From contig NZ_BBJP01000067.1 in NCBI RefSeq assembly GCF_000739595.1, forward strand, positions 1 through 34,512: DNA of 34,512 bases, read 5' to 3'. Shown piece after piece: positions 16,544-24,516 of the stretch. The notes under the pieces are model-generated. The model searched no databases, was not told where the DNA came from, and saw nothing but the letters and a program-made list of their open reading frames with translations. A program made the position numbers and the translations under genes. The DNA is from Halorubrum halophilum. GTDB lineage: Archaea > Halobacteriota > Halobacteria > Halobacteriales > Haloferacaceae. How positions within the stretch are numbered: position 1 is the first letter of the stretch; the number at the start of each line of letters is the position of its first letter.

Positions 16544-16957
16544 ATGGATATTTCAGATCAACTTCAGTGTCTGTTCTCAGGGAAAGTCGAAGAGCGTAAC
16601 GGGTCATATATGATTGAGATACCGGAACAAGAGCTCCTGCTGGGGAACCTAGAGGCGGACGAAACGTACCGTATCGCTGTGTTGCCGTCACCCACGACCA
16701 GCGAGTCCACCACTACTGGCGCCGATCCACAGCCCGAGCAAGCGTCACAGACGCCCCCTGTTGAGAAAGGAGAACAACGCACAGTCGAGATCGAAGACAT
16801 TGGTGACCAAGGCGACGGCATCACCCGAGTTGAGCGCGGGTTCGTCGTTATTGTTCCCGATACCAAACAGAGCGAGCGTGTCACTATCGAGATCACCGAT
16901 GTCCGGGAGAATGTCGCCTTCGCGGAAGTTGTCGACCGCGTTAGCTACTACGAGTAG
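16544..16957 (+). CDS. TRAM-domain protein
   Basis: 137 residues from the ATG at 16544 (a GTG 15 bases upstream is less likely). The N-terminal segment (MDISDQLQCLFSGKVEERNG) is typical of haloarchaeal TRAM proteins. After a Pro/Thr-rich linker the C-terminal TRAM domain (VEIEDIGDQGDGITRVERGF... VTIEITDVRENVAFAEV) forms an OB-fold that binds RNA. Expected role: cytoplasmic RNA chaperone or RNA binding. It is the second gene after the tnpB insertion and lies 53 bp downstream of the zinc-ribbon gene. Confidence 0.82.
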   Translation: MDISDQLQCLFSGKVEERNGSYMIEIPEQELLLGNLEADETYRIAVLPSPTTSESTTTGADPQPEQASQTPPVEKGEQRTVEIEDIGDQGDGITRVERGFVVIVPDTKQSERVTIEITDVRENVAFAEVVDRVSYYE

Positions 16958-17024
16958 TTTACAGCGTCCATTCTCTTCGTCTGAGGACGTGGTCCGGGTG
17001 AGCGATACAGGAGATTCACTTATG

Positions 17025-17180
17025 TTGTTCCGTGGGGTTTGAGCTTGCTATCGACGAAATAGGACACTTCACACAGGAAGAGGTATGAGTACAACTACAG
17101 AGTTGTACTGGTGTTCCGTGTCGACAATTTGGAACAATGACGGAGATACCGTGATCGACATCAATGTCTATGGTGAGCAG
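17025..17180 (+). pseudogene. Relic copy of lamin-tail domain
   Basis: The bases run parallel to 13271-13426 of the lipoprotein gene. Shared landmarks include GGGGTTyGAGCTTGCT, CACACAGGAAG, GAGTACAACTAC against CAAGTACAACTAC, GAGTTGTACTGG, and ATTTGGAACAAyGACGG followed by GATACCGTGATCG. Frameshifts and stops break the frame, and no metallo-beta-lactamase part remains. It is a fragment of a second gene of this family, about 3.6 kb from the intact one. Confidence 0.75.
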
Positions 17181-17183
17181 TTC

Positions 17184-18071
17184 TTAATTGGTGCGAGGCG
17201 TTGGCCAGTCGGGTGTAATGCCGACCAGCTCGGCACTCATTTCCCAGAGCCGCCGTCGAACTACTTGGTTCGTCGCCTCGGGTGCGGGATCTGTGGGGCC
17301 ATCGCTGCCAATATATTGCCCACTCACAGAGCCATACGTCGGCTCCAGCAGAAGCGTTTGGAGGCGTTCGGCGGCCGCCTGCTTCGAGGTGGCGACACCC
17401 GGAACTAGCCCGGCGATCCGAACAAGTAGCCGCGTTCGGAGCGATGCCTCACGAAACAGGTTTGTCGACGGAACGAACCCCGGATGAACGCAGTTGACCG
17501 TGACCGCAGAGTCATCTGGGAGCCGGTCATCAAGTTCGACCGTGAACGCGATGTTCGCCAGCTTCGAACGGGCGTAGGCTTCGAGTGAATCGTACCCGTC
17601 CGTCAGCTGGAGGTCGTCCAGATCGAGTGTCGCCCGCCGATGGATGTCTGAGGCGGTAATGACAACACGCGGATCGGGTGCGTCACGGAGGTGATCGAAC
17701 AATTCGTACGTCAAGAGGTAGGGAGCCAAGTGGTTCACTGCGAGCGTGATTTCGATTCCGTCCGGACTCTCACGACGTGTTCCAGCCGAGAGTCCAGCAT
17801 TGTGAGCGAGGACGTCGATCCGATCGTACTCGCGTTTCACGGTTGTTGCGAGAGACCGGATGGTGGATTGGGAGGCGAGATCAGCCTGATGGAACGCGAT
17901 GGTTCCGGCAAGGTCTTCGGACTGTTCTGTGAGGGTTACCCCCTTCGACTCGTCGCGGCCGACGACTGCGACGGTCGCACCCCGTTTTGCGAGGTTGACC
18001 GCTGCCACCCGCCCGAACCCGCTTGTTCCGCCGGTGAGAAGGATTGTGTGGGCGGAGAGATCGTTGGTCAT
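17184..18071 (-). CDS. Short-chain dehydrogenase/reductase
   Basis: 295 residues from the ATG at 18069-18071; upstream in-frame sequence belongs to the neighbouring gene. Rossmann motif TGGTSGFG (13-20), NAG (91-93), catalytic Ser141, and Y166-x-x-x-K170 (YARSK) are all present, so the enzyme looks active with NAD(P)(H). Similar to the retinol-dehydrogenase/WWOX-like branch, but the substrate cannot be told. The start overlaps the stop of the upstream membrane-protein gene by ATGA, so they form an operon. Confidence 0.88.
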   Translation of the reverse strand: MTNDLSAHTILLTGGTSGFGRVAAVNLAKRGATVAVVGRDESKGVTLTEQSEDLAGTIAFHQADLASQSTIRSLATTVKREYDRIDVLAHNAGLSAGTRRESPDGIEITLAVNHLAPYLLTYELFDHLRDAPDPRVVITASDIHRRATLDLDDLQLTDGYDSLEAYARSKLANIAFTVELDDRLPDDSAVTVNCVHPGFVPSTNLFREASLRTRLLVRIAGLVPGVATSKQAAAERLQTLLLEPTYGSVSGQYIGSDGPTDPAPEATNQVVRRRLWEMSAELVGITPDWPTPRTN

Positions 18072-18460
18072 GCCCTGTTTCGACGTCGACGGTCCAAAAG
18101 CGCGAGGAGCACGTACACAGCGCCGATCACGCGGACACCGTCGGTGAGATGCTCGTTCCACTCCACCGATTCCGGGTTCTCGTACACGAGCGCCCCCGCG
18201 ATTTGCTCGTACAGTCGCGGGACGAAAAGCAAGACGGCACCAAAGATACCGGTGACATTCATTAGCCACGCGTATAGGCGACCGTCACGAAGCGCCGCGA
18301 GCGTAATGACGACTCCTTCCACCCGAATCAGGGGACTAAACCACGAATGGACGGTGTTTTCTTCAGGGTTCTCAACCGCAATCGCCTCGAATACGTCCAC
18401 GATCCAGTCTGGAATGAGCGCCGTGAGAACGCCGAGCGCACCGAGGAACTGCCGTAGCAT
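18068..18460 (-). CDS. Small membrane protein
   Basis: 130 residues with three to four hydrophobic segments (LGALGVLTALIPDWIVDVF, GVVITLAAL, VTGIFGAVLLFVP, VIGAVYVLLALL) and a basic C-terminus (DRRRRNRA). No family is recognised. It is translationally coupled to the SDR gene. CGAATCTTAACC about 29 bp before the ATG looks like BRE plus TATA for a leaderless transcript. The inverted repeat at 18546-18587 lies further upstream, between this gene and a divergent PadR regulator. Confidence 0.65.
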   Translation of the reverse strand: MLRQFLGALGVLTALIPDWIVDVFEAIAVENPEENTVHSWFSPLIRVEGVVITLAALRDGRLYAWLMNVTGIFGAVLLFVPRLYEQIAGALVYENPESVEWNEHLTDGVRVIGAVYVLLALLDRRRRNRA

Positions 18461-18545
18461 ACGTATTCATTCGGTCTGGGGTAGGTTAAGATTCGGTGTC
18501 GGCGGGATAGATGTCTCACATTATCATAGCGGCCGGTGAATGATC

Positions 18546-18587
18546 TTAACCAACAGAATTGGGGGAACAAGAGTGGGTGTTGGTTAA
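18546..18587. promoter_or_regulatory. Inverted repeat TTAACCAACA, copy 2
   Basis: TTAACCAACA (18546-18555) and TGTTGGTTAA (18578-18587), 22 bp apart, between the divergent membrane-protein/SDR operon and the PadR gene. Arms are the same as at 14732-14769. It is a candidate operator for PadR. Confidence 0.55.
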
Positions 18588-18709
18588 TTCAGATGTCGTG
18601 GTCCCCTGAGCTACTACTCCAGTATGTTCGATGATGGCTGTAAAATAGTCATCAGAATATCATCTCGAAAATCAATAGTATTTCAAAACCCGAATACGTA
18701 AGAGAGGGT

Positions 18710-18991
18710 ATGTATGATCTCACAGGCTTTCAGCGCGACTTGCTGTACGTAATTGCCGGCCTCGATGATCCACATGGGCTCGCAATCAAAGACGAACTCG
18801 AAGACTACTACGAAAAAGAGATCCACCACGGTCGCCTCTATCCGAATCTCGACACACTCGTTGAGAAAGGACTTGTCGAGAAAAGTCAGCGCGATCGGCG
18901 AACTAACGAGTACACAACCACTCGTCGAGGCACCAGAGAAATCGAGGCGCGAGCTGAATGGGAAGCCGAGTATATCAACCACGACGGCTGA
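18710..18991 (+). CDS. PadR-family transcriptional regulator
   Basis: 93 residues. The sequence (FQRDLLYVIAGLDDPHGLAIKDEL... GRLYPNLDTLVEKGLVEK) is a typical PadR winged helix with the recognition helix followed by the L-Y-P-x-L-D-x-L-V-x-K-G-L wing. The acidic C-terminus lacks a long dimerisation helix, as is common in small haloarchaeal PadR proteins. It faces the membrane-protein/SDR operon across a 10-bp inverted repeat, so it probably regulates that operon and itself. Confidence 0.85.
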   Translation: MYDLTGFQRDLLYVIAGLDDPHGLAIKDELEDYYEKEIHHGRLYPNLDTLVEKGLVEKSQRDRRTNEYTTTRRGTREIEARAEWEAEYINHDG

Positions 18992-19026
18992 ACCCTCGCG
19001 ATCGAGAACAGTCTAGCTTCGCCGCT

Positions 19027-19194
19027 TCATTTTGGCTTGTCGTGTATCGGATCTACGATCGTTTCGCAGTTGGGACACTCTGCCCAGACTCCCGCCTCAC
19101 CCTCGGTAGTCTCGTATTCGATCATCACCCACGTCTCACTAATCTCATGGCCACACTGCGGACAACTACCCAGCACGGAATTGTTTGTGGTCAT
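19027..19194 (-). CDS. Small CPxCG zinc-ribbon protein, paralogue
   Basis: 55 residues from ATG at 19192-19194. CPQCG (11-15) and CPNC (40-43) form a zinc ribbon; the core HEISETWVMIEYETTEGEAG, then VWAECP, matches the protein at 16338-16490. GAAATAC about 26 bp before the ATG is a fair TATA box, so unlike its paralogue this gene has kept its own promoter. Function unknown. Confidence 0.78.
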   Translation of the reverse strand: MTTNNSVLGSCPQCGHEISETWVMIEYETTEGEAGVWAECPNCETIVDPIHDKPK

Positions 19195-19402
19195 GAGTTC
19201 ACGTGACGCGTATTTCTCGACTCGCTATGTGCCACTACGACTGGCAGTCATCTAACTCTTTGTCAGACACTCACGTGGTCTATTAACTGAGCGAGATAAA
19301 CGAAACAACTCTCCAGAGTAGGGATTCTGTCACCCACGAATGTCTCCCGGAAACATTGGCAGCGTTATCAGACCCCACCCAAGTAGGGCAGCGACGACGC
19401 AG

Positions 19403-21622
19403 CTACACCCCGAGGAACGCTGGGTCGACATCGTTCAGGCGGCCGGTCGATTCGAAGTGATCCCTGAAGTCGCGGTAGAGTTCCGTACACTTCCCATCGG
19501 TGTCGTATCGAAGGGTGTGAAAATCACCAACGACGGCACAGTACCGCTTGGCCCGAGTGAGAGCAACATTGAGCCGGCGCGGTCCGTCGTTGGATCGGCC
19601 GAGAAAGCCGATGTCACCGTCGGCGTTACTCCGAACAAGCGAGATAACGACTGCAGTCTTCTCGCTCCCTTGGAAGGAATCGATAGTGTCGACAGTGATT
19701 GCGGTCGCGTGGTCGACATGATCTTGGAGGAGGTCACGGAGTAGTCGAGAATGAGCAGCATACGGTGTGATGACTCCGATTTCTTCCGCCGGAACATCTT
19801 CGAGAATGGTCTGGACAAGGTGGACGACAAGACGTGCCTCAGCTTTGTTAGCCCGAGAATGGTCGACGACGTCAACCGAACCACCGATATTGTACCCTTC
19901 GATCGCTGGTGTGTCATCAAGTGGGGTGACGACTCGGCCGGTTCGGAGCGAGTCGTCGTAGAACTCCCGGTTGGAAAAGTAGGCAATGTCGGGGTGCATC
20001 CGATATTGGGTCTTCAGTTGGAGGCCAATCCCTTCGTAGACGCCGCCGTCAGCGTAGAGGTGTTCAAACAGTGAGAGCCCATACCCCGAATCGGGTGGAT
20101 CTTCTGTCGCCGTGAACGGAGGGAGTTGCTGGTGGTCACCCGCGAGAACAGCTCGATCGACGCGGGCAAGCGGAATACACGACGCGGTACAGGTCGACTG
20201 CGTCGCTTCATCGAGGACGAGGAGGTCAAACTCACGGGCGAGCGTGGCTGCACTGCTGTTGGTCGCAGCGACAACCTGCGCTCGCTCAGCAACATCCCGG
20301 TAGTTCTCTCGGAGGATATCATGCGTCGACCGCTCGGCATTGACGCGATCAAGAGTGAACTCGCCGGTTCCGTACTGTCCGTAGGCGTGGAGTGACCCAG
20401 CATCGGGATCACCCTGTGTCGAGTTGCCGGCGACAAGGTTGTCTAACGCCTGGTTCGAGTCTGTACAAACAAGCACATCCTCGCCGGCGTCGACGGCCCG
20501 ACGGATGATTTCGACGAGCGTCCTCGTTTTCCCCGTTCCCGGCGGACCGTGAATACAGAAGAGCTCATCGGCGAGAAGGGCATACTCGACAGCAAGCTGC
20601 TGCTCTTGATTGAGATCCTCATCAAACGATTCGCTCACTGCGGCAGCCTCATTCGAGAACGTAAGCGGGCGATCGCCGACAAGCACCTCGTGGAAGGAAT
20701 CATCCTGTAAGGACTCGATGGCGGTGCGCTCGCGATCAAAGGGAACTGGATTGAGCCGTTCGGAACACCCGATCGTATGGTCACCCTCCAGATACGCGCT
20801 GACTGTTCCCGTATTATCAACAGTCTCCCATTCAAGCGCGAGCCAGATATTCAACCCACGGATGCGTTCGACCTCAGCAGCGACTGGGAAGGAGCCAGGT
20901 GCGCCGTCAGCGTCGGCATGAATCAAGACCTCGTTGCCTTGGTAGATGCCGAACTCGCTCTCGACGAAGTAGGCCCAATCGTCATCGCGACGGTCTTGTA
21001 GACGTGGATCAAGATCGACTCGAAAGCGGTACTCACCATTTTCTTCGCCACGACACGTCAACTGGGGGATGGCAGACTCGCCACGTTCGTATAGCGCCCG
21101 TGCTGAGAGATTGCGAGCTCGGGTCTCGTTTCTTGCTCGTGTCGCCGCACGCTCATTGGCAACATAGTTCTGGAACTCTGTGAGTAAGTCGGCGTCTTCG
21201 ACTGGGTGCGTCGGATCTTCGTGGTCATCAATTGGGGCATCATACCCTGGTGGGTACGTCTCTGGGAGATAATCCGAATGCCAGAATCGAATGCGATTTG
21301 CAAGTTGTGTTCCGCCAAACTCGTCGGCAGCAATTGGTTTCACATCACCGTCTTGCTCGACAAGGAAGATCTCGCCACGCACCTCGTGGTCGGTGTAGGC
21401 AACGAACTCATCGGTTGGCGTCGCGGTATCGAGCTCATGTAGCGGGATACAGGTCCACTCTCGGTCGGGGTGAGCGAGTTCATCGTGATGGCTCGCAAAT
21501 GTGGCGATAGGGCGGACGGGAATATGGTCATCTGTCTCAGAAAGCGTCGTTTCGGAGGCAGTATGGAGGATAGCGTCAGTAAACGAGAACTGATCGACGG
21601 CATACTCAAACAGCAGAGACAT
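19403..21622 (-). CDS. Dna2/Upf1-like SF1 helicase
   Basis: 739 residues from the ATG at 21620-21622; an ATG 33 bases upstream is less likely. SF1B motifs: Walker A GPPGTGKT (about 357-364), motif II LDEAT (about 467), motif III GDHQQLPP (about 495), QYRMHP, motif V SFQGSEK (about 650) and motif VI NVALTRAK (about 687). The N-terminal 350 residues are a separate region (beta-rich, with an OB-like segment around EVLIHADADGAPG) of unknown role. The last gene of a minus-strand operon, 54 bp after the Mrr-like nuclease. The pairing suggests joint unwinding and cutting of DNA or RNA-DNA structures (inference). Confidence 0.87.
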   Translation of the reverse strand: MSLLFEYAVDQFSFTDAILHTASETTLSETDDHIPVRPIATFASHHDELAHPDREWTCIPLHELDTATPTDEFVAYTDHEVRGEIFLVEQDGDVKPIAADEFGGTQLANRIRFWHSDYLPETYPPGYDAPIDDHEDPTHPVEDADLLTEFQNYVANERAATRARNETRARNLSARALYERGESAIPQLTCRGEENGEYRFRVDLDPRLQDRRDDDWAYFVESEFGIYQGNEVLIHADADGAPGSFPVAAEVERIRGLNIWLALEWETVDNTGTVSAYLEGDHTIGCSERLNPVPFDRERTAIESLQDDSFHEVLVGDRPLTFSNEAAAVSESFDEDLNQEQQLAVEYALLADELFCIHGPPGTGKTRTLVEIIRRAVDAGEDVLVCTDSNQALDNLVAGNSTQGDPDAGSLHAYGQYGTGEFTLDRVNAERSTHDILRENYRDVAERAQVVAATNSSAATLAREFDLLVLDEATQSTCTASCIPLARVDRAVLAGDHQQLPPFTATEDPPDSGYGLSLFEHLYADGGVYEGIGLQLKTQYRMHPDIAYFSNREFYDDSLRTGRVVTPLDDTPAIEGYNIGGSVDVVDHSRANKAEARLVVHLVQTILEDVPAEEIGVITPYAAHSRLLRDLLQDHVDHATAITVDTIDSFQGSEKTAVVISLVRSNADGDIGFLGRSNDGPRRLNVALTRAKRYCAVVGDFHTLRYDTDGKCTELYRDFRDHFESTGRLNDVDPAFLGV

Positions 21623-21676
21623 TATGGAACATGTATTATTGCTACCATATAACACTTCGTCGATATCTTTGACTAA

Positions 21677-22720
21677 TCAGTGCCCGGCTGCGGGATGCGT
21701 ATCGTCGTCTCGGTCGGTATCGATCGGTTCGTAGTCGTAATCCATCCCCACAGGAGTGAAGCCAGGAACGTAGCTGAACCGTTTGCCAGGTTCTCTGTAG
21801 AACATCAGGGGGAGACTCCCCCGATCCTCACGTACCCCATACTCTGGAGGCCATTCGTTGAGTTCAGCCGACAGGCTATACACTTGAGGGGCAGGAAGCG
21901 CTCCACGTTCAAGATCGCGGAGATCGAGGACCCGAACTTCGAAGTGACGGGCGAGTTTCTCAGCCCGAGGTGTGAGCTCGGTCGTATGACAGAGGACCGG
22001 CATTGCCCGACAGGCAAACGCTATCGTACACAGCCGGAAGATCTTCGCCGGGGTGATCGTATCGCTCGTCCAGTCTTTACATTGGGCAACGATCCAATCG
22101 CTCGGCTTGTGCTGTTTTGTCTTTCGGGTGGCGACGACGTCAACCTCGAGATTGAACAGTTTCTGTCGAGTCGCTGCTTGGTATCCCCACCGAATCAACG
22201 CCCGCTGGAGTTGATACTCAAGCCACCGCCCATCGCCAACCCCACGCCCAGCCACGTCTGCATAGACAGATCGGTGACTGGAGAGTTTCTCAAGCAGCGT
22301 GGAGTTGTCCGTCGACCCCTCAGAAAGTGCGTCCTGAAGAATGACGATGTGGTCTCGAATCGTTTCGAGTGTTTGCTCGATCGAATACTCTTGTGAGGAG
22401 TGGTCGTACCCCTGAATGGAGAGATCCTCAAGCAGCCGATCGAGACGTAGTTTGATGTGATACAGTGCCTGAGCAGGGTCGTCCCACGTCACCACCTCAT
22501 GATCGCCTTGGGACGGGCGATGCTCTGTATCCGCAAGCTGTCGACGGATCGCTTTGAGCGCGTAAAGCGCGAGGAACAACCGCCGCCGTGTGGTGACAGC
22601 TTGGACGGTCGAAAGTGTCTCCTCGTCTGAGAGAGCGTCCCGGAGCGTCTCGATCGCGTCGATAAGCTGGGTGAGTCCACGATCGAATCCCGGTGGAAGC
22701 GAGAGTGTTTCGTCCGTCAT
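21677..22720 (-). CDS. Mrr-like restriction endonuclease
   Basis: 347 residues from the ATG at 22718-22720, which overlaps the upstream stop. The N-terminal half is helical with repeated Leu/Arg (RDALSDEETLSTVQ, LFLALYALKAIRRQLAD). The C-terminal half has a PD-(D/E)XK restriction fold: LEYQLQRALIRWGY (about 165-180), EVDVVA (about 190) and VAQCKDW (about 210-216), giving E...D...QxK as in Mrr/type IV enzymes. Such nucleases usually cut modified or foreign DNA. Its coupling to a helicase and two small proteins points to a multi-part system. Confidence 0.78.
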   Translation of the reverse strand: MTDETLSLPPGFDRGLTQLIDAIETLRDALSDEETLSTVQAVTTRRRLFLALYALKAIRRQLADTEHRPSQGDHEVVTWDDPAQALYHIKLRLDRLLEDLSIQGYDHSSQEYSIEQTLETIRDHIVILQDALSEGSTDNSTLLEKLSSHRSVYADVAGRGVGDGRWLEYQLQRALIRWGYQAATRQKLFNLEVDVVATRKTKQHKPSDWIVAQCKDWTSDTITPAKIFRLCTIAFACRAMPVLCHTTELTPRAEKLARHFEVRVLDLRDLERGALPAPQVYSLSAELNEWPPEYGVREDRGSLPLMFYREPGKRFSYVPGFTPVGMDYDYEPIDTDRDDDTHPAAGH

Positions 22721-23400
22721 TGAGAGAGCGGGCTGGGAGTGAAGTCGTGGCGAGTCAGTGCGGTTTCTGAGAGCGGTAGGAGCGTTGGCTGTCCGTGAGT
22801 GCGAAGGTGGTGGTAGAACTCGTCTGTCGTCGCAGGATACCACTGTGGGCTATCGCGCTCCCGGTAGCGGAGGTCCCCGTCGACGGAGACGACTACACCC
22901 TGCTCGGTGGTGGCCGTCTTCGCGAACACGAGCGCAGGCGGATCCGGACGAGCCCAACTGTCGCGGGTCCACTCGAGCATCGTTTCGATCGGTGTGGGAT
23001 CGACTGGCTCTGGATACCGCGCCGCTGCTGGAGCACGTATCGCGACGTTGTCGAGGCGGTCACTCCCACAGGTACGCCACTCAGCGCCAGTCCACTCCCA
23101 TTCGCGACGGGTCCACGTCTCGCCAGTGCTGTCGGGCTCGAACCGGAGGCGGCGAGGCGGAGCACTCGGTGGGTCCCACTGGAGGATACATGTCCCGTCA
23201 TCAGCGAGTGTAGCGTCCTCAGTTCGGCGACGATACGCGAACAGTGCGGCGTCGATCTGTGACCGTGCCCGCCGTAATGTGGAGAGTGGGTCATCTCCCG
23301 GCATGGTAGGGGCCTCAGAGTCGTTGACTGTCTCGAACAGCCGGTGGAAACTCGTGTCGATGTCTCTGAGCGTCTCCAGTTCTGGCTGATACTCGGTCAT
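22717..23400 (-). CDS. Unknown protein of the Mrr-helicase operon
   Basis: 227 residues from the ATG at 23398-23400, which overlaps the stop of the winged-helix gene by four bases; its own stop overlaps the nuclease start. It has a helical N-terminus (LRRARSQIDAALFAYRRRTE) and a Trp-rich middle (REWEWTGAEWRTCGSDRL, ILQWDPPSAPPRRLRF) that looks like a beta-rich binding module. No family recognised. Tight coupling on both sides suggests it is a structural or specificity part of the system. Confidence 0.7.
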   Translation of the reverse strand: MTEYQPELETLRDIDTSFHRLFETVNDSEAPTMPGDDPLSTLRRARSQIDAALFAYRRRTEDATLADDGTCILQWDPPSAPPRRLRFEPDSTGETWTRREWEWTGAEWRTCGSDRLDNVAIRAPAAARYPEPVDPTPIETMLEWTRDSWARPDPPALVFAKTATTEQGVVVSVDGDLRYRERDSPQWYPATTDEFYHHLRTHGQPTLLPLSETALTRHDFTPSPLSQ

Positions 23401-23783
23401 TGGGACTCCTCCGAATCTGGCTTGTAACACGCAGTCTGGAGTCGGCGGATGTGTTCGGCGAGGGGTTCGGTCGCGTCTGTCGGAGAGACGGACTTCGATC
23501 GGTCATCAAACGCGATTGCGCCGCACTCATCGAGCGTCTCGAGATGCGATTGGGTCAGCGAGATGTAGACTGAGGTGCGTTCGTTGCTCCTGATTTTACT
23601 GGGGTCAATCGCATTCTCGATGGCGGCGATTTCGACGGCCAGATCACCTGCGGTAGTTGCTCCATGCGACTGTGAGAGTGAGAGCAAGACGCGCCGGCGA
23701 CGACTGTTTGCGATCGCGTTGAACGCACGGTCTGGATCCATCGGGATGGCGAACGATGTCGGATCGTCGGTGGCTTCGGTCAC
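23397..23783 (-). CDS. Haloarchaeal winged-helix protein (DUF7344-like)
   Basis: 128 residues from a GTG at 23781-23783 (a TAA lies directly before it; an internal ATG at 23741 is the alternative). The segment DRAFNAIANSRRRRVLLSLS, then VYISLTQSHLETLDECGAIA, is the haloarchaeal ArsR-like winged-helix pattern called DUF7344. Predicted DNA-binding protein, probably the operon's regulator or DNA-contact subunit. Its GTG overlaps the stop of a 56-residue upstream ORF. Confidence 0.75.
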   Translation of the reverse strand: MTEATDDPTSFAIPMDPDRAFNAIANSRRRRVLLSLSQSHGATTAGDLAVEIAAIENAIDPSKIRSNERTSVYISLTQSHLETLDECGAIAFDDRSKSVSPTDATEPLAEHIRRLQTACYKPDSEESQ

Positions 23784-23950
23784 TTAGACCGCCCCACGAT
23801 CATTGTTCGACCGGCGTTTCGCTGGCGACGGTTCGGCGGGATTTTAGAACTGGACTGTGCGACGCGGTGTGTCTGTAGGTCAGTGTCGAGTGAGGTACTC
23901 TGGAGACCAGAGTTATCACTCCTGACCCTGTTTGGGTTGGTTGCTGTCAT
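23780..23950 (-). CDS. Small basic ORF leading the Mrr-helicase operon
   Basis: 56 residues from ATG (23948-23950) to a TGA that overlaps the next GTG start as GTGA. The following two junctions of the operon (23397/23400 and 22717/22720) have the same four-base overlap, which supports this ORF being translated. The sequence is basic and polar (PPNRRQRNAGRTMIVGRSK at the end), unlike most haloarchaeal proteins. Function unknown; it could be a leader peptide or nucleic-acid binder. Confidence 0.4.
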   Translation of the reverse strand: MTATNPNRVRSDNSGLQSTSLDTDLQTHRVAQSSSKIPPNRRQRNAGRTMIVGRSK

Positions 23951-23967
23951 TGGGTGGCAGCACGACT

Positions 23968-23991
23968 CCTCCGGCGTCTCAGCGCCGGAGG
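23968..23991 (-). repeat. Hairpin in operon leader, similar to a TnpB right end
   Basis: CCTCCGGCG-TCTCAG-CGCCGGAGG. The flanks (CACGACTCC before, GTTCC after) resemble the minus-strand right end at 34171-34206 (GACATCCTCC-hairpin-GGCTTCC). It lies 18-41 bp before the first ATG of the operon. It may be a solo element end or a leader RNA hairpin. Confidence 0.5.
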
Positions 23992-24516
23992 GTTCCGTCA
24001 GGAATCGTGCGTGAGTTGAAGAGAGTCGATTGTGACTTTTATATGAGTGTCACAAACTGAGGGTCGAGTATTTGGCCGCTTGAACGCCTCTAAGGCAGAT
24101 ATTAGCTTGTGTTCTTAATCACCTCTTAAATCACGCACCACCTCAACTGGTGGTTAAAAATAATCCTTCACTACGGCGGCTCTTCTCTATCTACGCGATT
24201 GAGATGGGGTGATGAATAGGACCGCGGCCACAAGACCGCTGACAGCGCCGTGAGAAACAGTTGACTTCCCAAATGTGGAAACGGACTCAGTCATCTATCA
24301 AATGGCACAGCGGGTCCAGCAGGCGGGCTCACCAACGGTGGTCGAACACCAGCAAGTGGTGAACGTCTCCAATATGTTTCCACGATATCCTCACCCAAGT
24401 ATTCGTTCGTGCTCGTAACTGTGGAAGACCTCAAGAGAGACGCTTTTGAAAGGTGGCAGCTACAAGTGTGACGAGAGTACCGAGGTCCCAATAGAGTGAT
24501 TTCGGACGAGTTCCGC
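23992..24516. other. Divergent intergenic region
   Basis: About 525 bp without a convincing gene. It includes a strong TATA-like box (24037-24044) flanked by GTGAC (24032-24036) and GTCAC (24049-24053), which may be the regulated promoter of the nuclease-helicase operon, and a small ACCACC...GGTGGT hairpin near 24137-24154. Confidence 0.5.
24032..24053 (-). promoter_or_regulatory. TATA box flanked by GTGAC/GTCAC
   Basis: ATATAAAA on the minus strand is framed by a 5-bp inverted repeat with a 12-bp spacer. It would give a leader of about 65 nt for the small ORF of the operon, including the hairpin at 23968-23991. Confidence 0.4.

Noticed and set aside
19340-19744. Plus-strand frame of 134 codons
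   Set aside because: Lies antisense to the conserved end of the SF1 helicase and has no own motif.
24301-24420. Short plus-strand frame from ATG at 24302 (MAQRVQQAGSPTVVEHQQVV)
   Set aside because: 38 codons, no family and no promoter or coupling; could be a remnant but cannot be supported.
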